Source: Syntrophaceae bacterium UBA5619 (GTDB lineage Bacteria > Desulfobacterota > Syntrophia > Syntrophales > UBA5619). From it: 18,593 nt of DNA. The notes under the pieces are model-generated. The model saw only the letters and a program-made list of their open reading frames with translations. It did not search any database and was not told the DNA's origin. Position numbers and translations under genes: made by a program. Each line of letters begins with the position of its first letter. The first letter of the stretch is position 1. The stretch is from the NCBI GenBank assembly GCA_002424545.1, contig DIKL01000089.1, forward strand, positions 382 through 18,974, written 5' to 3'. Shown one piece after another: positions 1 through 6,403 of the stretch.

Positions 1-452
1 TGGCCGTCGTGGAATACGCGAGGAATGTCTGCGGCCTGAAACGGGCAAACAGTTCCGAGTTCGATGCGGACACCCCCTACCCCGTGATCGACCTGCTTCC
101 CGAGCAGAAGCAGGTCACCGAGAAGGGGGCGTCGATGCGTCTGGGCGCCTACCCCTGCCTCCTTGAAAAAGATTCGTTCGCCTGCGCGGCTTACGGGGAG
201 GCGCAGATCAGCGAGCGGCACCGCCACCGGTATGAATTCAACAACGAGTTCAAAAAAGTCATGGTGGAAAAGGGGCTCAGGATCACCGGCATCTCCCCGG
301 ACGGTCGTCTTGCCGAGATGGTCGAGATCGGCGGCCACCCGTGGTTCCTGGGCTGCCAGTTCCATCCCGAGTTCAAGTCGCGTCCGACGAAACCCCACCC
401 GCTGTTCACCCATTTCATCCGTGCGGCCCTGTCGGGGAAAAAGAAAAGGTAG
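1..452 (+). CDS. pyrG: CTP synthase, C-terminal part (5' end outside window)
   Basis: CTP synthase makes CTP from UTP, ATP and glutamine in the cytoplasm. Only the last 150 or so residues are present. The reading frame is open from base 3, so the gene starts upstream of the window and the GTG at 9 is not a real start. The visible part is the end of the class I glutamine amidotransferase domain. It holds the family blocks [21 protein letters not shown] and [12 protein letters not shown], and the His and Glu of FHPE complete the Cys-His-Glu triad whose Cys lies upstream. The C-terminus ([10 protein letters not shown] plus a basic tail) is normal, so the 3' end is intact. The next gene follows after 18 nt, probably in the same transcript. 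CTP is the co-substrate of KdsB further along this strand. Confidence 0.97.
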   Translation, partial: AVVEYARNVCGLKRANSSEFDADTPYPVIDLLPEQKQVTEKGASMRLGAYPCLLEKDSFACAAYGEAQISERHRHRYEFNNEFKKVMVEKGLRITGISPDGRLAEMVEIGGHPWFLGCQFHPEFKSRPTKPHPLFTHFIRAALSGKKKR

Positions 453-470
453 CGAAGCTGGAGAGGTGCC

Positions 471-1202
471 ATGACCGGAAAAGCCTTGTTTGACGACTGG
501 CCGGAACGATACGACCGCTGGTTCGAAACCCCCGTGGGAAGGGCGGTCCTGCATTATGAGAGCGAGCTCATCCTGTCGCTGCTCAGGCCCGGGAAAGGAG
601 AGCGGATTCTCGACGCCGGAAGCGGAACGGGGATCTTCACACGGCAATTCCTTGCCCGCGGGGCGGAAGTGGTCGGTGTGGACATTTCACCGGCCATGCT
701 GCGGCATGCGAAGAAAAAGAATCGGCCGGACGGGGATCCCCGCAACGGGGGAGAAACGCAACCTGCGGTCTCCGGGGGGCCGGAGATGCCCTTTGCAGCC
801 GTGGCGGCCGACATGGTCTCCCTGCCGTTTGCCGGCGGGTCTTTCGCCAAGACCGTTTCGGTGGCGGCGCTGGAGTTCATCGCGGATGAAAAGAGGGCCG
901 TCGCGGAACTGTTTCGCGTGACCAGGTCGGGTGGGGAGGTCGTCGTGGCGACGCTCAACAGCCTGAGCCCCTGGGCGGTCCGGCGGAGCGCGAAGGCGCG
1001 GCGGGATCCGGAGTCGATTTTCAACCGGGTTTTTTTCCGTTCGCCCGCACAGCTCCTCGCGGCGGCGGCCGTTCCCGGCGTTGCCCGGACGGCGGTTCAT
1101 TTCGGCAAGGAGGATGATCCCGCGACGTTCGACCGGAGCGAACGGGAGGGGGAGGGGAGCGAGACTGGGGCGTTTGTCGCGGCCCGTTGGCAAAAGCCGT
1201 AA
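471..1202 (+). CDS. Class I SAM-dependent methyltransferase (substrate unknown)
   Basis: This is a 243-residue protein with a Rossmann-like methyltransferase fold. Motif I is ILDAGSGTG at residues 46-54. The acidic residue after strand 2 is D71 in VVGVDIS. A motif IV-like segment (AADMVSLPF) lies near 112-120 and a GGEVVVATLN strand near 154-163. This layout matches the UbiE/type-11 methyltransferase group that acts on small molecules or lipids, but nothing in the sequence fixes the substrate. A low-complexity Gly/Pro/Asn-rich insert at about 84-106 separates the SAM-binding half from the rest. The ATG at 471 follows GGAGAGG at 460-466, and the gene sits 18 nt after pyrG and 15 nt before the trmJ-like gene, consistent with co-transcription. 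The family call is firm and the role is unknown. Confidence 0.85.
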   Translation: MTGKALFDDWPERYDRWFETPVGRAVLHYESELILSLLRPGKGERILDAGSGTGIFTRQFLARGAEVVGVDISPAMLRHAKKKNRPDGDPRNGGETQPAVSGGPEMPFAAVAADMVSLPFAGGSFAKTVSVAALEFIADEKRAVAELFRVTRSGGEVVVATLNSLSPWAVRRSAKARRDPESIFNRVFFRSPAQLLAAAAVPGVARTAVHFGKEDDPATFDRSEREGEGSETGAFVAARWQKP

Positions 1203-1217
1203 ACGAGGAAATGCTCC

Positions 1218-1949
1218 ATGGTGAAGGCGAATCTGGAGAACGTGACCATTGTGCTGAAGGGGCCGAAATTCCCCGGGAATGTCGGTTCGGCGGCGCGCTG
1301 CGCGATGAACATGGGGATTGAGAAGATGATCGTCGTCGGAAACCGAAACCTCGACGACGAGGCGGTCCGGCAGATGGCGACCCACGTGGCGAAGAGGATC
1401 GTCGAAGGGATTCGCCATTTCGACACCCTCGACGAGGCGCTGGCCGACTTCACATGGGTCGTGGGGACGACGGCCCGGCACGGATCGGGGCGGGGTCCCG
1501 TCGTCTTTCCCCGCCGGATGGCGGAGATTCTGGTTGGCCTGTCGCAAAAAAACGAGATTGCGCTGCTCTTCGGACCTGAAGACACGGGGCTGACGAACGA
1601 CGATCTCCGCTTCTGCCAGACCGTGGTCACGATCCCGACCAGCGGGTTTAAGTCGCTGAACCTTTCGCATGCGGTCATGGTGGTCTGCTACGAACTCCTG
1701 CTCGCGCGGATGGAGGGGGAGGCGAAAATCCAGCCGAAGCTCGCCTCCTCCCGGGAGCTTGAGGGGATGTACGCCCAGCTCAAGGAGACCCTGCTGGCGA
1801 TCGGGTTTCTGCTGCCGGACAATCCCGACTACTGGATGATGCACCTCCGCCGCCTTTTCGCCCGGACGACGCTGCAGGCCCGGGAGGTCAAGATTCTGCG
1901 GGGAATCTGCCGGCAGATCGAGTGGTACGGGGACCACAAAGAGCGTTAA
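1218..1949 (+). CDS. trmJ: TrmJ/TrmH-family tRNA 2'-O-methyltransferase (SPOUT)
   Basis: This SPOUT (trefoil-knot) RNA methyltransferase of 243 residues probably 2'-O-methylates the nucleotide at tRNA position 32. The three SPOUT motifs are in order: motif 1 FPGNVGSAARCAMNMG (18-33), motif 2 LLFGPEDTGLTNDDL (116-130) and motif 3 IPTSGFKSLNLSHAV (139-153), which forms the knot and binds SAM. A C-terminal helical extension (about residues 175-240) contains the LRRLFARTTLQAREV block that is usual in TrmJ and absent from the short TrmL group, so TrmJ is preferred. The start is ATG 1218 with GAGGA at 1205-1209. It lies 15 nt after the methyltransferase gene. The exact target nucleotide is inferred from the family. 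Confidence 0.86.
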   Translation: MVKANLENVTIVLKGPKFPGNVGSAARCAMNMGIEKMIVVGNRNLDDEAVRQMATHVAKRIVEGIRHFDTLDEALADFTWVVGTTARHGSGRGPVVFPRRMAEILVGLSQKNEIALLFGPEDTGLTNDDLRFCQTVVTIPTSGFKSLNLSHAVMVVCYELLLARMEGEAKIQPKLASSRELEGMYAQLKETLLAIGFLLPDNPDYWMMHLRRLFARTTLQAREVKILRGICRQIEWYGDHKER

Positions 1950-1954
1950 ATCTC

Positions 1955-1983
1955 TTGACTTTCCTTCCCGGGGTTCGTATGAA
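1955..1983 (+). promoter_or_regulatory. Putative sigma70-type promoter for the kdn/LPS cluster
   Basis: A -35 box TTGACT (1955-1960, 5/6 to TTGACA) is followed after exactly 17 bp by a -10 box TATGAA (1978-1983, 4/6). It starts 6 nt after the trmJ stop codon. The predicted transcription start, near 1990, lies upstream of the chosen dehydrogenase start at 2060. This would let the LPS-sugar genes be expressed separately from the pyrG-trmJ genes. The call rests on sequence match only. Confidence 0.5.
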
Positions 1984-2059
1984 ACAAAGCCAAACGGCTT
2001 CCACGATGCCGACGCGCGGAAGCATCGGCGGATTGTGCGACAAAAACGGAGAATCGAAC

Positions 2060-3217
2060 GTGAAGACATTTTCTTTTACGGGCGCCAAAAAGATCGTTTT
2101 CGGAAAAGGCAGCTTTGCGGGTTTGGCGGAGCACCTGGCGGAGTTGAAGATCAGCCGGCCGCTGGTTGTCCTCGATGGAAATCTGGCCGGGGCGGGTTTT
2201 GGCGGCAAGGTGGCCGATCTGCTGGAGCAAGCGAAAATCGGGCATGTTCTTTTCGACAAGGCCACGCCGGAACCGCCGCTTGAATTGGCCGACGAGGGGG
2301 CGAAGCTGGCCCTCCGGAAGAGATGCGACGGCATCGTCGGCATCGGCGGCGGAAGCGCGATGGACCTGGCCAAGGCGGTCTCCGTCCTCGCGGCGCACCG
2401 CGGAAAGGCGGAGGATTACCTCGGACTGAACCGGGTTCCCGGTCCGGGTCTGCCGAAGGTCATGATTCCGACGACCGCCGGAACGGGAAGCGAGGTGACC
2501 TTTACCGCCGTCTTCATCCGGAAGAAGCTCAAGAAGAAAGAGGGGATGAACAGTCCCTACCTCTATCCCGAGCTGGCGCTGCTCGATCCGGAGCTGACGT
2601 TGACGCTCCCGCCGCATGCGACGGCGACGACGGGGATCGACGCGCTCTGCCATGCCATCGAATCCTACACTTCGGTCAATGCCTCGCCGATGAGCGAGAT
2701 GATCTCGCTGGAGGCGATCGGCCTGATCTCCGACAACCTGCGGACGGCGGTGCACGACGGCGGAAACCTCGATGCCAGGGAGGCGATGCTGTTGGGCAGC
2801 CTCTACGCGGGGCTCGGCCTGGCCAACGCCGGGGTGACGGCGGTTCACTCGCTCTCCTACCCGCTGGGCGGGAAATACGGGGTCTCCCACGGCCTGGCCA
2901 ACACGATCATGCTCCCCCGGGTGATGGCCTTCAACCTCCCCGGCGCCCGGGAAAAGTTCGTCGACATCGCGGAGACCATGGGGGAGAATGTCGACGATCT
3001 GCCGCTCCGGGAGGCGGCCTACCTGGCCGTCGAGGCGGTGGAATCGCTCATCGAAGACTGCGGGGTCCTCACGACGCTCGAGGAGCTTAAGATCCCCGAA
3101 GAGGATTTCCCCGAGCTGGCGAAGGCGGCGATGACGGTCGCCCGCCCGCTGGCCAACAATCCGTGCAAGATGACGCTCGACGACATGGTCGAGATCTATC
3201 AGGAGTGTTATTCGTAA
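2060..3217 (+). CDS. kdnB: Iron-containing (group III) alcohol dehydrogenase; candidate Kdo 8-dehydrogenase/oxidase KdnB
   Basis: A 385-residue metal-dependent alcohol dehydrogenase. The nucleotide-binding GIGGGSAMD lies at 94-102 and the family signature PTTAGTGSEVT at 137-147. The expected metal ligands are D194 and H198 (GIDALCHAIE), H263 (AVHSLSYPLG) and H277 (SHG). The GTG at 2060 is chosen because GGAG lies 8 nt upstream (2048-2051), the promoter is at 1955-1983, and the protein then begins MKTFSFTGAKKIVFGKGSF as family members do. A longer frame from 1922 would overlap trmJ and adds 46 unrelated residues. The next gene encodes a KdnA-like aminotransferase and kdsB follows, so the likely reaction is oxidation of the C8 hydroxyl of Kdo to an aldehyde. 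As I remember it, the characterised Shewanella KdnB belongs to a different sub-branch, so the role rests on context. A generic fermentative alcohol dehydrogenase is the alternative. Confidence 0.72.
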   Translation: MKTFSFTGAKKIVFGKGSFAGLAEHLAELKISRPLVVLDGNLAGAGFGGKVADLLEQAKIGHVLFDKATPEPPLELADEGAKLALRKRCDGIVGIGGGSAMDLAKAVSVLAAHRGKAEDYLGLNRVPGPGLPKVMIPTTAGTGSEVTFTAVFIRKKLKKKEGMNSPYLYPELALLDPELTLTLPPHATATTGIDALCHAIESYTSVNASPMSEMISLEAIGLISDNLRTAVHDGGNLDAREAMLLGSLYAGLGLANAGVTAVHSLSYPLGGKYGVSHGLANTIMLPRVMAFNLPGAREKFVDIAETMGENVDDLPLREAAYLAVEAVESLIEDCGVLTTLEELKIPEEDFPELAKAAMTVARPLANNPCKMTLDDMVEIYQECYS

Positions 3218-3229
3218 AAACATGAAATG

Positions 3230-3270
3230 GGAAAATGGGGGCATGATGCTGTATCGTGTCCCCATTTTCC
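3230..3270 (+). repeat. 11-bp perfect inverted repeat upstream of kdnA
   Basis: The arms GGAAAATGGGG (3230-3240) and CCCCATTTTCC (3260-3270) are exact reverse complements separated by 19 nt. The repeat lies between the dehydrogenase stop and the kdnA ribosome-binding site (AAGGAGG, 3277-3283). No T-tract follows, so it does not look like a simple intrinsic terminator. It could be an RNA stability or processing hairpin, an operator, or a solitary REP-like palindrome. Confidence 0.6.
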
Positions 3271-3291
3271 AAATTGAAGGAGGAACAGGTT

Positions 3292-4488
3292 ATGGCCGGC
3301 GCGGAATTGATCGGTAAGGAAGAGTTGAAGGAGATCGAGGCGCTCTTCAAGACGGGGATCTTCGCCCGTTATTCCCTCGACCGGGAGCGGCAGGGGATCT
3401 GGAAGGTCCGGGATTTCGAGAAGGCCTTCGCAAAATATTTCGGCGCCCGGTATGCCCTGGGGGTCTCCTCGGGCTCTTCGGCCCTCAAGATTGCCCTTAC
3501 GGCCCTGGACGTGGGGCCCGGCGACGAGGTGATCTGTCCGGCTTTTACGTTCATGGCCACCTACGAGGCGGTCCTCGAGGTCGGCGCGATGCCCGTCATG
3601 GCCGACATCGACGATACCCTGAACCTGGATCCCAACGATATTCGGAACAAGATCACCCCCCGGACGAAGGCGATCATCCCCGTCCACATGTGCGGCGCGC
3701 CGGCGCGGATGGACAGGATCATGAAGGTGGCCAAGAAGCACAATCTCCTGGTGCTGGAGGACAACGCCCAGGCCTGCGGGGCGAGCATCCAGGGGAAGAT
3801 GACGGGCGCCATCGGGCAGATGGGCATCTTCAGCTTTGACCACTACAAGACGATTACCACCGGTGAAGGCGGCATGATCCTGACCGACGACCTGGACCTC
3901 TACCACCGCGCCGAATGGTACCACGACCACGGCCACGACCACCTTTCCACCGTCAGCCGGGCCCTCGACGGCCGGACGATCCTCGGCTTCAACTACCGGA
4001 TGAATGAAATCCAGGGGGGCATCGGTCTCGCCCAGCTCCGGAAGCTCAACCGGGTGCTGGCGGCCCAGCGGAAGAACAAGGCGCTCCTTGCGGCCATGCT
4101 GGCCCCGATCCCGGGTCTGAAGTTCCGGGCGGTTCCGGATCCGGAAGGCGATTCGGCGACCCATCTGGCCTTCAACCTGCCCACGGCAACCCAGGCCAAG
4201 GCCTTCCAGAAGGCGTTGGCAGCGGAGGGGATCGGGACGACCATCTTCAAGGAGAACTTCTGGCATTACGTTCCCAACTGGGAGCACTTCCTGGCCAAAT
4301 CCACGGCCCAGACGAAAAGCCCCTTCACGGACAAGCGCAACCGAAAGGTGACCTACAGCCGCAAGGCGATCCCTCGAGCGGAGGATCTTCTCGGCCGTAC
4401 CTTGGTGATGGGCGTGAGCGTAAAGATGCCCGCGGCAACCTTCAAAAAAATCCAGAAGGGGATCGAGAGGGCAGCCAAGGCTCTGTAG
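3292..4488 (+). CDS. kdnA: PLP-dependent aminotransferase, DegT/DnrJ/EryC1 family; 8-amino-3,8-dideoxy-manno-octulosonate transaminase KdnA
   Basis: A 398-residue fold-type I sugar aminotransferase. The PLP lysine is K186 in SFDHYKTITTGEGG (181-194). The cofactor-binding aspartate is D157 in LEDNAQACG, and the phosphate-site serines are in VSSGSSALK (58-66). The N-terminal block (GIFARY...WKVRDFEKAF), a DHGHDH motif at 212-217 and PEGDSATHLAFNLP match what I recall of Shewanella KdnA closely. They differ from the ArnB and PseC sugar transaminases. KdnA moves an amino group, normally from glutamate, to the C8 aldehyde of 8-oxo-Kdo, giving 8-amino-Kdo (Kdo8N). The ATG at 3292 is chosen because of the ideal AAGGAGG at 3277-3283 with 8-nt spacing; the frame extends 12 codons further up without a ribosome site. 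The gene sits between the dehydrogenase and hldD-kdsB. Confidence 0.8.
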   Translation: MAGAELIGKEELKEIEALFKTGIFARYSLDRERQGIWKVRDFEKAFAKYFGARYALGVSSGSSALKIALTALDVGPGDEVICPAFTFMATYEAVLEVGAMPVMADIDDTLNLDPNDIRNKITPRTKAIIPVHMCGAPARMDRIMKVAKKHNLLVLEDNAQACGASIQGKMTGAIGQMGIFSFDHYKTITTGEGGMILTDDLDLYHRAEWYHDHGHDHLSTVSRALDGRTILGFNYRMNEIQGGIGLAQLRKLNRVLAAQRKNKALLAAMLAPIPGLKFRAVPDPEGDSATHLAFNLPTATQAKAFQKALAAEGIGTTIFKENFWHYVPNWEHFLAKSTAQTKSPFTDKRNRKVTYSRKAIPRAEDLLGRTLVMGVSVKMPAATFKKIQKGIERAAKAL

Positions 4489-4598
4489 ACGGGCCTCGGG
4501 CGCTTCACCGGGCCGCTGGACATTTTCGAAGCGAAAATCTCCAATGCGTCCCTTGCGAAGGACCCGCCCCGCGACAATTTTGAAAGGAAAAGAGAAGG

Positions 4599-5567
4599 AT
4601 GATTGTGGTCACCGGAGGCGCCGGGTTCATCGGGAGCGTCTTGGTTGCGAAACTGAACGCCGAGGGGATCGACGACATCATGATCGTCGATGACCTGGCT
4701 GCGTCCGAAAAGTGGAAGAACCTCGTGAAGCGACGTTATGTCGACTACCTTCACAAAAGCGTCTTCCTCAATATGGTCGATACGGGCCGGGTGCACTTCC
4801 CCGTAGAGGCGGTGGTCCACATGGGGGCCTGTTCCTCGACGACGGAACGGGACGCCAACTATCTCATGGAAAACAATTTCCATTACACGTGCCTCTTGGC
4901 CCAATGGGCGCTCGAAAAGGGGGTCCGGTTCATCTATGCAAGTTCCGCGGCGACTTACGGTGACGGCATGCGGGGATTTGCCGACGACGACGAAACGACC
5001 CTCCGGCTGCGGCCGATCAACCTGTACGGATACTCCAAACAGCTCTTCGACCTGAGGGTGCTGCGCGAAGGGATGGCGGACCGGGTCGCCGGGATCAAGT
5101 TCTTCAATGTCTTCGGTCCGAACGAGTACCACAAGGGCGACATGACGAGCGTGGTCTTCAAGGCCTTTCATCAGATCCGCGAAACGGGCCGGGTCCGGTT
5201 GTTCAAATCGTACCGGCCCGAATATCCCGACGGCGGTCAGAGGCGGGATTTCGTCTACGTCAAGGATTGCGTCCAGGCGATCTGGTGGCTGCTGAACCAC
5301 CGCGAGGTCAACGGGATCTTCAACTTCGGGACGGGGCTGGCCCGGACCTGGAACGACCTGATCCGGGCGGTTTTCGCGGCGATGAATCTCGCACCGGCCA
5401 TCGATTACATCGAGATGCCGGAGGCGATTCGGGGACAGTACCAGTATTTCACCGAGGCGAAGATGGATAAACTCCGCTCGGCCGGCTATCCGGTTTCCTC
5501 CGGAGCGCTGGAGGAGACGGTTGCCGATTATGTGCGGTTCCTGAGCGATCCGGATCCCTATCTTTAA
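4599..5567 (+). CDS. hldD: ADP-L-glycero-D-manno-heptose 6-epimerase
   Basis: This 322-residue short-chain dehydrogenase/epimerase makes ADP-L-glycero-D-manno-heptose, the inner-core LPS heptose donor. The NADP-binding motif TGGAGFIGS is at 5-13. The catalytic YxxxK is Y143/K147 (LYGYSKQLFD). K179 in YHKGDM is the second lysine typical of HldD. The HldD-specific blocks MGACSSTTE, FFNVFGPNEYHKGDM, RRDFVYVKDC and FNFGTG are all present, so this is HldD and not a generic UDP-sugar epimerase. The start ATG at 4599 has AAAGGA at 4583-4588. A 110-bp gap separates it from kdnA, and I see no convincing terminator or promoter in that gap. Only 11 nt separate it from kdsB, so the two are almost certainly co-translated. 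Confidence 0.93.
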   Translation: MIVVTGGAGFIGSVLVAKLNAEGIDDIMIVDDLAASEKWKNLVKRRYVDYLHKSVFLNMVDTGRVHFPVEAVVHMGACSSTTERDANYLMENNFHYTCLLAQWALEKGVRFIYASSAATYGDGMRGFADDDETTLRLRPINLYGYSKQLFDLRVLREGMADRVAGIKFFNVFGPNEYHKGDMTSVVFKAFHQIRETGRVRLFKSYRPEYPDGGQRRDFVYVKDCVQAIWWLLNHREVNGIFNFGTGLARTWNDLIRAVFAAMNLAPAIDYIEMPEAIRGQYQYFTEAKMDKLRSAGYPVSSGALEETVADYVRFLSDPDPYL

Positions 5568-5578
5568 GGAAAAACGCC

Positions 5579-6328
5579 ATGCCCGCCCAGGTGGTCTGCA
5601 TCATCCCGTCCCGTTACGAATCGACCCGCTTTCCCGGAAAGCCGCTCGCCGATCTCTGCGGAAAGCCGATGATCAGGCACGTCTATGAACGGGTTCTGAA
5701 GGCAAAGAGTGTGTCGTTCGCCGCCGTGGCGACCGACGACGAGAGGATCTTTGCGGCGGTGAAGGCGTTCGGCGGCCGGGCGGTGATGACCTCGCCCCGC
5801 CACCGGTCGGGAACGGACCGGATCGCCGAGGCCGTCGAGAGCCTGAATCTCCGGGATGAAGACATCATCGTGAACATCCAGGGGGATCAGCCGCTCTTCG
5901 AGCCGAACCAGGTGGACGAGGTGGTCGGGCCGCTGCTGCAGGACGCCTCCGTCCCCATGTCCACGCTGATCTACCGGATCGTCCGCGCGGAGGAGATCGC
6001 CCATCCGAATGCCGTGAAGGTCGTTTTCGACCGGGACCATTTCGCGCTCTATTTTTCCCGCGCGACGATCCCTTTCGTGCGCGATGCGGGGAGGAAGGCC
6101 GAATATTTCAAGCACCACGGGATCTATGCCTACCGCCGTGATTTTCTGCGCGCCTTCGCCGCCTTCCCCGAGGGAATCCTGGAGCGTCTCGAGGCGCTGG
6201 AACAGCTTCGCGCCCTCGAACAGGGCTACCGGATCAAGGTGGTCGTCACCTCGCACGATTCCGTCGAGGTGGACACCCCGGCGGAACTGGAACGGGTCCG
6301 GCGTCTAATCACGGGGGAAGATCAATAG
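5579..6328 (+). CDS. kdsB: 3-deoxy-manno-octulosonate cytidylyltransferase (CMP-Kdo synthetase), possibly Kdo8N-selective
   Basis: A 249-residue nucleotidyltransferase that couples CTP to Kdo, giving the CMP-sugar used by the Kdo transferase. The signature IIPSRYESTRFPGKPL (8-23), SGTDRIAE (77-84), NAVKVVF...ALYFSRATIPF and HHGIYAYRR are all present at full length. In place of the GDEP found in E. coli KdsB it has GDQP at 102-105, and near the C-terminus it has DSVEVDTP where E. coli has GTGVDTP. As I recall, Shewanella KdsB, which prefers 8-amino-Kdo, shares both features. Together with kdnA upstream, this supports CMP-Kdo8N as the product. The ribosome site overlaps the hldD stop (TAAGGA). 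The general function is certain; the substrate preference is inference. Confidence 0.93.
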   Translation: MPAQVVCIIPSRYESTRFPGKPLADLCGKPMIRHVYERVLKAKSVSFAAVATDDERIFAAVKAFGGRAVMTSPRHRSGTDRIAEAVESLNLRDEDIIVNIQGDQPLFEPNQVDEVVGPLLQDASVPMSTLIYRIVRAEEIAHPNAVKVVFDRDHFALYFSRATIPFVRDAGRKAEYFKHHGIYAYRRDFLRAFAAFPEGILERLEALEQLRALEQGYRIKVVVTSHDSVEVDTPAELERVRRLITGEDQ

Positions 6329-6346
6329 GGACAACGACCTATTTTT
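6324..6346 (+). terminator. Weak terminator-like hairpin after kdsB
   Basis: AATAGG (6324-6329, overlapping the kdsB stop codon) and CCTATT (6338-6343) form a 6-bp stem with an 8-nt loop, ending in a run of five T (6342-6346). The stem is short and AT-rich, so termination would be partial at best. The motif may instead be a degenerate repeat. Confidence 0.3.
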
Positions 6347-6403
6347 AACGGAACACAAACAACAGACGAATGGGGCGCCGTCCCCAGGCGTTGGGAGGGA
6401 ATG

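Noticed and set aside
1922..2059. 46-codon N-terminal extension of the iron alcohol dehydrogenase
   Set aside because: It overlaps trmJ, contains the promoter, and is unlike the family N-terminus; the GTG at 2060 with GGAG is better.
687..2069. 460-codon open frame on the minus strand opposite the methyltransferase and trmJ genes
   Set aside because: It is antisense to two clear genes, its translation is Arg/Pro/His-rich with no family motifs, and it has no plausible ribosome site. Long antisense frames are expected in GC-rich coding DNA.
1946..3265. 439-codon minus-strand frame opposite the iron alcohol dehydrogenase
   Set aside because: It is a shadow of kdnB: biased composition, no recognisable domain, and no operon context on that strand.
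3208..4287. 359-codon minus-strand frame opposite kdnA
   Set aside because: It mirrors the kdnA codons and has no motifs or start signals.
4489..4598. Short GTCC-CTT/AAG-GAC hairpin in the kdnA-hldD gap
   Set aside because: Six base pairs with a bulge and no U-tract are too weak to be called a terminator or regulatory element.
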